DNA of 64,000 nt from Bimuria novae-zelandiae CBS 107.79 (lineage: Eukaryota; Ascomycota; Dothideomycetes; Pleosporales; Didymosphaeriaceae), in NCBI GenBank assembly GCA_010015655.1, contig ML976659.1:484099-548098 (forward strand), in the 5' to 3' direction. How positions within the stretch are numbered: the first letter of the stretch is position 1; each line of letters starts with the position of its first letter. Both the position numbers and the translations under genes were made by a program. A model generated the notes under the pieces. It saw only the letters and a list, made by a program, of their open reading frames with translations. It was not told where the DNA came from and ran no database searches. Positions 11,901 through 21,958 of this stretch are shown in pieces.

Positions 11901-14096
11901 AGCTTGCTAGCACTATATCTAATAAAGTAATTCTTTAGATAGCTATAAAAGCTATTAATAACATAGCAGGCCCTAATAGTCTAGTCCTAACTTTACTTGT
12001 CTTTAGCGCATACCCACGTATAACTATAGAGTTACTACTATCACCATCAATGGTCAAGCGCAGCGAGGCTATTCAAAAAGTAATAAAAGAACTACGTAAG
12101 CTTACTACTAAACGCTAGGTTGCGGATACGTTGAACACCTGTAATAGACCTAATACTGTAGACATGCTTGCGCTCCCGCTATAAAGCGAGGTTTTAGTAT
12201 AGAGAGAAAAGGATGGATAGAATAGCCCGTATAAAATCGCTGCTATAGACGGCCATAACGTCACTGTCGACATGGTTAATGGCCCGACAACATTTCAGTC
12301 GACAGTTATTAAGCCATACTATAGACTAGACTACCTCTAGAGTAACTTTAATGCGCCGCAGTAGTAGCACGCGTTACCTATAGATATAATAGTGCTACTA
12401 ATAAAGTAACCACGCAAAAAAGGCCGCCCACTAGGATTAAAGAATAAGAGGAAGGCAAACGTTTACATTACTAAGAAGAAAGAGGCCGACCTTAAGCTTG
12501 CTATAAAGCTACGTAATAATAGAGTTATTACAACACCTAGCGCACCCTTTAAGGCATCTAATAATTAAGAGATTAGTAACCTAGTAGGCCGTAAAGTATT
12601 TAAATTTAAATAATATAATTAGGAAGTGCATAGTAGAATCTACATATTTAAGTCGCGTCTAGTGCGAAAAGTTAAAGGAAAGATAACTAAGCCCTATAAA
12701 AAATTCTGTCTTATTATCTAAGGATACTAGGACTATAGTAAGGAGGCTATCTTAACGTAATCTTTAACTATTTAACGCTATAGCTAGCGTGTAATTATAG
12801 CCCTAGCACCTATGCTCGTATAACATAAGATAAATCTTAAGCTCCGTAACATAACGCAGGTATATCCACAGGCGTAGATAAATTTTAAGAGAATAATACT
12901 AGCACACCTCCCCACTAAGCTAGCACCTAGATATCCAGAGGGCACGCTGCTCTATGTGATTAAGCTACTATATAGAATCGTAGAAGCAGGAGTCTATTAG
13001 TAGATAACGTACTATAGATATTACTATAAGGAACTAAACATGTCTACGTTAATATACGACCTATGCTTATTAGTAATAAATAGCAACGCAGATAACTTTA
13101 GCATAGTTAGTATATAGACTAATAATACCCTTATACTTAGAATAGCCACATTCTTAGCGCATGAAGAGAAAATGCTTAAGAAGGCATAGTTTAGATTAAA
13201 GCTAAAGACTATGCTAACACTAGACGCGCAACTAGACTTTAATAGCTACACACTTATAATAGATACTAGTAATATAGATAACTATAAAGCAACCCTAAAC
13301 CTTAAGCAGAAGGGATAAGGAGGAAAGATTAAGCTTATGGATATTAATGCTCCTAATCGCGCGTAATAGTACACTAAATAGCGCGCCTGCGGGGCGTACA
13401 TTACATTAATATGTTAACTAGAAGCGTCTTTTAACTTATTTATAGTAGCTTAAGCGTAGCAACCTTCTAATAAGGACATTAAGGCGCTTAACAAGCGCCT
13501 TAAATGGTAGATAGAGAATCTCAATCGTAGACTACGCTATATACCTATCACCCTTATTAACGCTAAGCTAATAGTATTCGTGGATAGCTCCTTTGCTAAT
13601 AATAAGGACCTTAGCTCGCAGCTAGGCTTTATACTTATGCTTATTAATAAGTCTATAGATAGTGATAATACCTTTATAATCTACAGCAACATAATACACT
13701 ATAGCTTAACAAAGTGTAAGCGTGTTACACGGAGCATACTAGCCTCTAAGATCTACGGCATGGTTAACGGGTTCGATATAGGTATTACTATTACTACTAC
13801 TCTATAGATAATTATAGAGCGCCTTAGTCTGCCTGTAGTTCCCTTAGTCATTTATACAGACTCGTACTCCCTATACGAGTGCCTTGTAAAGCTTGGGATA
13901 ACTAAGGAAAAGCGCCTTATAATTAATATTATGGCACTGCGCTAGTCATACGAACGCCGCGAGATTACAGAAATTTAATAGATTAATAGCAAAGACAACC
14001 TTACAGACGCTTTTACAAAGGCATTACTAAACCGCGCCCTAGAACGATTTGTTAATAGCAATAAGGTAACAGTCCGAGTTGAGGGCTGGGTGTAGA
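8950..14096 (+). pseudogene. copia gag-pol polyprotein remnant
   Basis: Readable pieces in order: gag-like sequence around 9.0-9.4 kb; a zinc knuckle (CFIC...C...H) near 10.6 kb; an aspartic-protease motif DTGAANVSIVG near 10.99 kb, where the frame is open for about 80 codons; an integrase core (ILTHDAGTNFVSAEF) near 11.73-11.8 kb; reverse transcriptase around 12.9-13.4 kb; RNase H (FVDSSFANN at about 13.58 kb, YTDSYSLYECL at about 13.86 kb, then DAFTKALL near 14.01 kb). The order integrase before RT identifies Ty1/copia. Dozens of in-frame stops make it a pseudogene. Confidence 0.85.
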
Positions 14097-14149
14097 GGCC
14101 GATACTCTCTGCCTAGCGCATTTAATATCAAGAAAGAAAAGACTTCTAG

Positions 14150-14418
14150 TGTCGGATTAACAACTTTAACAGCCTTAGGCATGTTACAAGGAAGGTGCGT
14201 GTGCAGAGGAGCGAGCATTCTGTCAATAGTTATTAAGGCCTCTATCGTGTTGCAAAACACTATGTGTATGGAGCGAACCCCATATGGGACTAGCTTCCAT
14301 ACCCCGCGATATACTTCACTCCTCAGTAGATAGAACGAGAAAACAAGCATCAATCAACCCAATGTAACTCGTTATCAAGTATTTCCTTTTAGCACTAGTG
14401 CAACAAGTCCTCCCGACA
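14150..14418 (+). repeat. copia 3' LTR
   Basis: 269 bp, starts TGTCGG and ends CCGACA (short inverted tips); followed by target duplication AGAAT. Confidence 0.92.
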
Positions 14419-15092
14419 AGAATACCTTTTTACTAACACTATTATCCTGCAGGTAAACAAGATCTGCGCTATATTATTAGATAAATACTACCTTTTAGCT
14501 ATCTATTAACTTTAACTTATATAAAATATAGTAACTAAGCTATGCACCTATAAGCTTTGTCCTGCTATACTAAATATTATTTTAATTAATATTTATCTCC
14601 TTACTAGAATTATAGGTAGCTAAATACTTATAAAAAGCTTATATAAATAGTAATAATAAGTATAAGAAGCTAGCTAATACTAAAGCGATATAAATAGTAA
14701 AGGTATAATAATATATTAGTGTTAATAGCTAAAAGGTCTTTTACGTTAACTAAGACGCTTGTGTACTTTATAAATTAATTTTTTACAAGCTTATTATAAT
14801 AGTAATAGTAATAAAGGTTAACAAGCTAATAAGATTTGTATAAGAAATAGGATAGAGAAAAAGTTAAGAGTTAAGGCTTTACATTTACATAATGTGGGTA
14901 TATCCTACGCCTAAAGCAGTCTAGATCTGCTATATCTAACGCTTAGATGCTTAACTCACGCCTCCTTCCTAATTAGGAAACCGTAGAGCTATACTATAGC
15001 CTAAAAAGCTACTACGGATGGTTGCAACTACGGTGAAAGTCCATTACCGTACGGACGGCCGAAAAACGCCTTCGAGCAATACCGTAGTTACC

Positions 15093-15117
15093 GTACTACG
15101 GACTACTGCACGCGCTG
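15093..15117 (-). repeat. hAT right terminal inverted repeat
   Basis: Inverted partner of 5525-5549. It is followed directly by the second copy of the 8-bp duplication ATCTATCC at 15118-15125. Confidence 0.8.
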
Positions 15118-15444
15118 ATCTATCCAACATCAACCTATGACCCCCATCCACGATGGTTTTTGATGAAGGCACCATTCGATCTCAAGCTATTACTGGCTTC
15201 TATACCTCAATTTATCATGGGTGGCGTGGACCAAGTTATTACGGAGCTGAAGATTTGGTTTGAGAAGGGAGTTCTTCACGGATTGTAGATGAGGGGTACA
15301 GATATGAGTCGGATAAGAGTAGGTAGGCTGCACCTGTCACGGAACACCTACTTCTACACAAGTTAGACACACATTTCCAAGACTGAGTCACCCACTCTCT
15401 CTTAGATTTCGCGGCATTGTGGCCTGTTAAGCAGGGCGGCAAAT

Positions 15445-16402
15445 ATGAATGATGCTAATGCGGAACGTGTCGGCGAGCCTGGTAGCCACCACCTGGAAGC
15501 GGGCTGTCACACCGCTGATCTACACTACTCAACATGCTCCGCCGCCTCTCGCCCAACGGCTGACCCAAGCGTACCTTCTTCCGAAGGCGTGTGTCACCTT
15601 TTCCGGCTCCCGCGCGAACTCCGGGACATCGTATACGAATACGCACTGACAGAGCCTGAGGGTCTCTTCTTCCGTGGAGCGCCGGAACAACAAAACAAGG
15701 CAGGCGACATCTTTCCAGCATTCGCGTCGTCAGATGCAGCTGCCAACGAAACTTCAGTAGAAGCGAACCAATTTAGACTCGTCTGTCGCCAGGTTCACCG
15801 CGAAACTTCGGGACTCGGCGTCAAGTTCAATGGCCTGCACTTCTTTTCGACAGATCTTGCGCGACCGGCAAATTAAATCATGCCCGGTTGTCTCTCTCAG
15901 TCTAAAATTTTCGTCGAGAACTGCTCGCCGGAACGACTCACTCAAATTCGAAATATGTTCCTCTACGACCTGAAAATAAAAAAAGCGAAAGGCTCCTAAA
16001 ATCACTGGAGAAGCTGAAAGCAAGAGATTCATTTTCACATTTCTTGGGCGTTACAGGCACGCTACTCTGCATTTCTTTATGCATAACGTGTACGACGGCG
16101 ACCATCGAAACTACGATGCCCTCTTCTACCATGGAATGATTATGCAATACGCGTTCCGCAACATGAGTCCCCGCCAAGTGGTTCTGCGTAGCAGAATGTG
16201 CGGTCGGGCGGAGGAACACAGCCTCGCTTTCCGATCTAGGCTTGCCTTCGAGACTATCAATCTCCCGAGCTCCGTCATGTGGCCGCCGCGAGGCATGGCA
16301 TGGGACGAGAGCGCTGTTCGGGCATACTTCACGGAGAAACCGTACCTCCCCGACAATTTTGTCGGCGGTCTCGATGCGCTGGTTATCGAGTTGAAGAGCT
16401 GA
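15445..16402 (+). pseudogene. Decayed paralogue of the split 2EXR/F-box-like gene
   Basis: The first open part, 15445-15876 (143 codons), has LPRELRDIVYEYALTEPEGLFFRG and later FRLVCRQVHRETSGLGVKFNGLHFF, matching the split gene's LRDM/IYEYAL and VCRQLHNETAGLEIGFNDL. It lacks the intron that interrupts the split gene between RDM and IYEYAL. Homology continues past the stop in other frames: NCSPERLTQIRNMFLYD around 15.91-15.97 kb, then an open part to 16402 whose end FVGGLDALVIELKS matches the split gene's last exon. Either there are unusual introns at about 15.86-16.04 kb or frameshifts have broken the gene; I favour decay because no good GT-AG pair restores phase. The arrangement suggests a local tandem duplication. 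Function unknown. Confidence 0.55.
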
Positions 16403-17133
16403 TTCGAGAATGGGGTTCAGTACGGGTTGTAAGGGCATTTGGGCCAGAATGGGATTGAGCGCGACCGAGTCGCAGTCCTTACTTAGACTTGCACCAATTT
16501 GCTGAGAGCTTCCACTGCGTTTGGAAAGGAATTTTCGGGTCAAGAAGCGAAGCGAACTATCACGTTCAATTACCAACACGGGCATTGTTGAGCAGCTCCA
16601 CTGTGGGCGCGTGCCGCATCAGCACCCACCTACCGATTGTGGAATGTCAATTTTCATCATCAGAACATGTCTTATTTGCGCAGCAGTTGTTATGGTACTG
16701 GAGAATGCCAACAAATTCTCCAGTGGTTATTCAATGTGGAGAACGTTGGCGCATGGCAAACCATGCTTTACCAAGTAGTAGCTTACGACTGGCAACGTGG
16801 CTTTGACATCAGAGCTTTCTTTTACTCTCTTTGAGATTTTTTGTTGAAGGCAAGGGCTTTTTGAGCATGGGAGATAGAAATCAATTCATGATGAACATAT
16901 ATTGAAAGCTGATCAACTATATGGTTTATGTGTGGAGAAAACCGTGCCTCCGCTGACCCCTACTCATAAGCTATTCCTCCCGCCCTCATCGCGAATTACA
17001 TGATCCGTTGTGCAATTATCGATGGCACATGCTGGTCTTGAAGGTCGTCAAACTTCTCGTACTTTCCTGCTGGCCCAAGACGGTGGTGCGAAAATTAACT
17101 TGAAACACTAGGTTACGCACCTGAAGGGAAAAT
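16403..17133. other. Intergenic region, nothing recognised
   Basis: Short overlapping frames on both strands but no motif, splice structure or repeat that I can support. It lies between the decayed paralogue and the 3' end of the HET gene. Confidence 0.5.
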
Positions 17134-19215
17134 TTATATAATTGTAACCGAATCCACGTCTGCACCCCCTATGTCATCATCATCCAACGCCCTAAAAAAC
17201 TCAATCCAAAACCACGACGGCGCTATTCCGACTCTCTTGTAAAGACCTTCTTGGGCAGGTATTTTCTCAAGTAGTAAATACGCCCAGGGATGTACCTGCA
17301 TTACCCGAAGTTCTGGATATTCAACTTCATCCCGGCCGTTGGGGTTCGTGTGCCAATTTTCTCGTGAATCGAAATGAATCACGGTATCAAGACCGTCCTT
17401 TGAAATCTCTGTCTTCTCGCCTCGGCGTCGAAATTTGATGGATTGAAACCTGCCATTGTCAATTGAGCAAGTGAACGATAGCAGGTCAACACAGGGGCCC
17501 CTCAGAACGAGCTGGCCGGCTTTGAGCTGGCCCGTATGATCCTCGCCCATCGGTTCAGTGGAAACTGACACGACGTGCGCCTTGTTGTAATAATTTGCGC
17601 CGCCAGCAATCCATTCGACGGAACCCCTTTGCGATGCCCATGACCATGATGGAGCGCGATAATGGTTGCGTTTCGTCGAACTAGGGCTCTTATAGAACCA
17701 ACAAAGATCGCGTATGATATCATCTTCCCAGATACCAGCAAAATAAGCGCACATTCGCACCTTTTGTATCTGCTTGACAACCCCTTGCAAGGCTGGGAAT
17801 ATGTCGGTCTCATGCGTCAGTGCGAGACGAGAGTAGGTACTGACAAGCTGTCGCCACATCTTGGACAGATCCGTGTTTTCCTCGGTGCGGTCGTAGTATG
17901 AGGTCTGCTGGGTCAGTTTGACGAACTTGTGCTTTTGGAGTCCTTTGTTGTGGAAGAAGTCTGACTTGTACTCGCCACATTCGCAAGATGTCCCGGTATT
18001 GCATTCGTAATACATCTCCTGGTCTGCGAAGTGCACCGTGCGTCGAGAGAGCAATCGTTCTTGAAACACCCAGGCTCGTTTTAAAAGAGGAAGGTCTTCC
18101 CGAAAGTACTTGCTATGATCACCTGATCTGACAACGTGTAACGTGAATGGATTTCTGAGATTTTTGAAAAACTTGTAAGAAAGGGGGTCGGGAGCAGCAG
18201 AAAGCTCTGGGTGAAACCCGCCACTTGAGTCCGAGGATTTTGTTGCAGCTAGGGTCACATATGCTTGTGCGTAAATGGATGCCATTTTAGCTCCTTCATG
18301 GCGCCAATCCTCGAGGTCATCTTGGACAATGCATCTTGAGGATAAATCTTAGCTCGGATGGCGTAGGAGCAAGGGCGCTGTACTCACAGGCTATCTATCC
18401 AAAGATATTGCAAACCTAGCCCTCTGGTAACTTCTACAGCATCTTGAAAAGTCGTTGGTAGTTTCTCCCATGTGATTCCCCCTTCGAGTGCTGTGATATT
18501 ACTGGTGGTAGTTCGAATCGGCGTTGTAGATCCCCAACAGTGGCTAAGACATGCATATCGCGCTTGCAGATCGCTCTCAGTGGCCAATAGTCGGATTTGT
18601 CTGGGACCGACAATGTGCAGCACACGAGTTGGAAGCCTTCGTTCTCTCGAGGAGTCAATGCATAATGCGTGTGAATCGTCGCACTCCTTAAGCCACTGCG
18701 CAATACGATAGACCGCAGTGCCGGCGCTAAATTTCCGTGGATGCGGTGAGGGTTTTATCGAAGGCCATGGACAACTCTCAGCTGCGCTCGTCAGTACGGA
18801 CTCGCAGTGCAACCAGAAGGAGCTTACACCATAATAAAGGCCGGTGGTACACGGAAAGTTTCACATCTTCCGATGTCCGGAAGAAGACTCTCAACGTATC
18901 CATGGGCCCGTCGTACCCATGAATTTTGTCTTGAGGGGACAAATTGAAAGGATTCAAAATAGTAGAAAGAACGGAACAAGCGCGACAGTCGTGCTGCGAA
19001 ACCGACAATTCGCCTATGCTGAAGCTGAATCCATCGCCTTGGGTTTTCAGATCCCGACAGACATCACACGTCGGCCGATCATCAGGCGACGTCGCCCACG
19101 AAGATGCCAACGAGGCTGTAGCCTGGGGGATTACGGACAACGACTTCCGCCTGTGCTTCGAACCCGCCACCATATTAGATGATTGCTGCCGACTTTGTAA
19201 TAGTCTAGTAGTCAA
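17134..19215 (-). CDS. HET-domain (heterokaryon incompatibility-type) protein
   Basis: Three exons: 19215-18828, 18781-18388 and 18334-17134, with introns of 46 nt (GTAAGC, CTGAC branch, CAG) and 53 nt (GTGAGT, CTAAG branch, AAG). The joined frame is 660 residues. It has an N-terminal Cys-containing segment (CDVCRDL...HDCRACSVL), then PWPSIKP, WLKECDDSHALC, LPTRVL and the HET core: YACLSHCWG, WEKLPTTFQDAVEVTRGLGLQYLWIDSL, and across the second splice CIVQDDLEDW and the MASIYAQAYVTLAAT stretch. This is the usual order for fungal HET proteins; in tested members the domain triggers cell death on non-self recognition. The C-terminal half carries no second domain I recognise. No partner gene (for example a NACHT/WD or SesB-like protein) is adjacent, so its role in incompatibility is only a family inference. 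Confidence 0.9.
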
Positions 19216-19639
19216 CCTATGTCATCAGCTACCATCGCGATGCGAGTTGCAGTTTGTGCACGCTGGGTCAGCGGGTTGAGGCTCTTCAAGACTAGTTTCG
19301 ACGAATCTGGAAAGAGTAGTGCCGAAACATACGAGGATTGGATGCCGTTTAATCAGTCCGTCCAATTACAGTCCTTTTATGTCCAGGTGTGACACGAAGT
19401 AACTGAAGAGTGCAGTGTACGGCGGCATAGCTTCAGTACGAAGTAGCTGGAGAGCCCGGCCCGGGCCCGCGGGCTGAAGGCTAACACGTGCGTAGTGGGG
19501 CATCCAGGCTGTAAGTTCACTAGCTTCAGATTTCCGCTATTTACGGGAAGGCACTGCTCGAAATCAGAGAAACATGCTTCACGATATCATGAACTAAAGC
19601 ATCTCTATGTATCCATCTCTATGTTCCCACCCCACCCTC
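19216..19639. other. Intergenic region upstream of the HET gene
   Basis: About 420 bp between the HET gene start and the stop of the next minus-strand gene. It presumably contains the HET promoter and the terminator of the EthD-hydrolase gene; no repeat or RNA seen. Confidence 0.45.
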
Positions 19640-21400
19640 TCACCCCAAAAACTTCGCCACAAACTCCGCAACCTCCTTCGGCTGCTCCACCATGGGCAAA
19701 TGGCCTGCCTTATCCACAACCTTCAGCTCGACGCCACTCCCCAGGCTATCCGCGATGCCCTTCATAGTCTTCGGTAGCACTCCATCCCCAGCACCCACCA
19801 GGAACGCACCCTTGCCCTTATACGCACCCATCTTATCCCTGAAATCATACTGATAAAGCGCCTTCACACCATCCTTGAAGCCCTCTAGCGAGTTCGTCTT
19901 CACCATCTCCTTGACGCTCGCGATCTTCTTCTCCAGCCCGTGGTCCTCGTACGACTCTTTCACGAACCACCTGCGCGTTGTCGCCTCCGCGAGTTCCTCG
20001 CCGACAATAGGCTCCGAGGTAGAAGATGACTTAAGTCCCTCCTTCTCGGCGACGGCGATACGCTCGCCCCACGCCTTGGGGTTCGACTCCGGCGCGAAGG
20101 AGTTGGTGTCGCAGCCCACGAATGCTGTGATGCGCTCCGGGTACATGAGGCCTGCACAGAGAGCTGTTGCACCACCGAGGCTGACGCCGACAACGCTGGC
20201 GGTCTTTGCACGGAGGGCGTCCATGACGGTGACGACATCGCCGGCAAGCTTCTCGACTGTGACGTCCTTGTCGGCGGACGACGGGAGGGCGGTGCGCCCG
20301 CGAGTGTTGTAGCGGAGGACGCGGTATTTGTTGTTGGTAAGCTGGAGGAAGTTGGAAACGAAGTCGTCCCAAATGCCGTACTCTACCAGGATCGAGTTTG
20401 AAAGGACCAAAAGAGGCGCATTGGGGTCTGCAGATCCTTCCAGGCGGTAGGGTAGGCTCACGCCGTCCGGTGTTGTGATGAAGGATTCGATGGCTGGACG
20501 GTTGGAGTTGGAAGAAGCGGGATACGTCTTCGTAGCCCCGTCCGTGGATTCGGCAGGAACAGTATCGGATGAAGTGAGCGATTGTAGGTCTCGTGGTGCT
20601 GGGCCGAACGTGTAGTACAGATTGTACACTCTTATGACCCTCGACTTCACGACACTGTCGTTTATCTTCTTGGCCCAATCTGTAGACATAGCCTGGCCAA
20701 ACTCCGCTCCACCAAGTCCGTTCTGCGGGGCGAACTCGTGCAGTGCCAGGTACACTTTCTCCCTCCCGTCCTGTAGGTCCAAGTAGCTCGTCACAAAGCG
20801 CCTAGTCCGGCGCCAGCCTGGGACCTTGGACAGCAAGGCCATGTGTTCCTCGTGGTACCACTTCGATAGTTCTTCCTCTTTATCTTTGCCTTCCTTCAGG
20901 GAGAAGAAAGCGGCGGCCATGGCATTCCCCTCTCCCTCATTCTGCACTTCCTCCAAGACCTTAAAGTCATCAGCCTTCCACTCGTCCCCTTTTATACTAT
21001 CATAAAATCGCCTGTCCACGTGTATCTGCTTCATGGTGTCTCGTTCCCGCTGGCTCTGCACCGGCGCCTTGCGGAGCTTTGTGTACACGTCCTTGGTGAG
21101 CATGTCCATATCTTCGATGTCATAGATGGCCATCCATTCTGGCTGCTCTTGGGTGCCGGTGGATGAGGACGGGGGGAGATCCTTTGCGCGGTAGCGGAAC
21201 CCGTTTCGACAGAAGGAGAGGCGGAGGCGACCCGGGCCGTGTTCGTTGTTGTACCTTGGGATGTGTTTAGCGCGATTGTAGAGGTGAACTCTAAGATGAA
21301 CACACGTTACTTACCAGTCATGGAATTGGGCGGTAGGTAGGCCTTCTTTGGGCTGCATCGTTACGTACAGGATGCCGCGGGTGGTGCTTTGAGATGCCAT
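19640..21400 (-). CDS. Two EthD-like repeats fused to a 3-oxoadipate enol-lactonase-type alpha/beta hydrolase
   Basis: Exons 21400-21315 (86 nt) and 21254-19640, intron 60 nt (GTAAGT...CCAAG), joined frame 566 residues. Residues 1-110 and about 135-250 are two related ferredoxin-like (EthD/dimeric alpha-beta barrel) units, each with a W-Y-x-x-E-H-x-x-L/R core (HDWYNNEHGPGRL; SKWYHEEHMALL) and an R-x-x-R stretch. From about 280 an alpha/beta hydrolase follows with TPDGVSLPYRLEG, the nucleophile elbow GVSLGG (S387), an acid candidate D519 in GAGDGV and H547 in KAGHLPM, like enol-lactonase PcaD. Muconolactone isomerase is also a ferredoxin-like fold, so the fusion could join isomerisation or decarboxylation to lactone hydrolysis (inference). 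It is next to the carboxymuconate cyclase gene on the same strand. Confidence 0.87.
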
Positions 21401-21958
21401 GATGGGCTATGCGTGTCCTGTGAGGATACAGTAAGGGCGTTAGGGAGGGTAGCTTTCGGTCCAGACGAAGATGAGACTTGGTGAAGGAAAGGCTCCCATT
21501 GTTATCGGCGCCATGGTACCCTCAGAGGGGTTGGAGCTGTCCGAGGCAATTGCCGGCTAGCACTAGCTCCATGCCCCTGCAAAGACATCTGCCCCTCCTC
21601 TGGCGTCGTTGAAAAAGAGTCAATTGGCGCACAGACATTCTATATGATAACCTTTGACGCTCCCGAAAAAGCCGCAAATTACTCTAGCCGGGGGTAACTT
21701 GGCGTACTTTACTTAGTTCTCGGAGGAGATGGTCAGTGCCTATCTACGACTTTTTCAAGGGCGTGAGAGCTCCTCTTCCTTCCTCAGCTAGTTCCGAGAT
21801 CGGAAGGGAAATCGGAACACAGTAGTAACGCCGAGGTATAAAGAGGAGTTTGATAAGGATGGCTCGACATTTCTTTGTCGTACAAGCAATCAATTTTTTA
21901 TCCATGGATTGTACACACTTATGGTCATGCGGCACGCAAGAATAATCTTGCCTGAGTC
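21401..21958. other. Intergenic region, nothing recognised
   Basis: 560 bp between two minus-strand genes of the aromatic cluster; should hold the promoter of the EthD-hydrolase and the terminator of the cyclase gene. No repeat, RNA gene or extra coding exon supported. Confidence 0.45.

Larger units (their letters stand above)
8208..14418 (+). mobile_element. Ty1/copia LTR retrotransposon, RIP-degraded, nested in the hAT element
   Basis: Complete structure of 6,211 bp: two direct LTRs of exactly 269 bp (8208-8476 and 14150-14418), each starting TGTCGG; the 3' copy ends CCGACA and the 5' copy ends CTAATA, the latter two C-to-T/G-to-A steps away. A perfect 5-bp target duplication AGAAT flanks it (8203-8207, 14419-14423). 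Internal translation on the + strand shows gag, protease, integrase, reverse transcriptase and RNase H in the copia order, broken by many TAG/TAA codons, most where Trp or Gln is expected. It cannot encode functional proteins. Confidence 0.92.
5525..15117. mobile_element. hAT-type DNA transposon (RIP-degraded) with a nested copia element
   Basis: The boundaries are exact: an 8-bp direct duplication ATCTATCC occurs at 5517-5524 and 15118-15125, and just inside it both ends begin CAGCGCGTGCAGT in inverted orientation, followed by GTCCGTA with few mismatches over about 25 bp. Subterminal TACGG/ACGGTA motifs recur on both ends. An 8-bp duplication with CA(G)-starting ends is diagnostic of the hAT superfamily. 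Removing the nested copia (6,211 bp plus one 5-bp duplication) leaves an element of about 3.38 kb. The interior (5.65-8.2 kb and 14.42-15.0 kb) is extremely TA-rich with stops in all frames, so I cannot read a transposase; the hAT call rests on end structure only. Confidence 0.8.
4791..15288 (+). pseudogene. Small 2EXR/F-box-like gene split by a 9.6-kb hAT element
   Basis: Exon 1 is 4791-4862 (24 codons, ending GLRDM). A 65-nt intron follows (GTGCGA...TCTAG). Exon 2 is 4928-5434 and starts IYEYALTDSDGLFYR, completing the LP/IP-x-x-LRD-x-x-YEYAL signature of fungal 2EXR-like proteins. At the apparent stop the sequence CGGTAAGT is a good 5' splice site, so the stop may lie in an intron. The coding thread resumes beyond the transposon at 15118-15288 (ATC TAT CCA ... 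GIMGGVDQVITEL-like to TAG at 15286) and aligns with the last exon of the paralogue at 15445-16402 (FVGGLDALVIELKS). A plausible third exon begins just left of the insertion (AAG acceptor near 5508). The host frame looks intact apart from the insertion. Function unknown. The exon 2/3 junction is inferred. Confidence 0.7.

Noticed and set aside
15938..16585. A 215-codon minus-strand open frame opposite the decayed paralogue
   Set aside because: It is antisense to sequence with clear homology to the split gene (FVGGLDALVIELKS etc.) and has no motif of its own.
20031..20678. A 215-codon frame inside the EthD-hydrolase gene
   Set aside because: Shadow of the hydrolase frame: Arg/His/Pro-rich composition with no domain.
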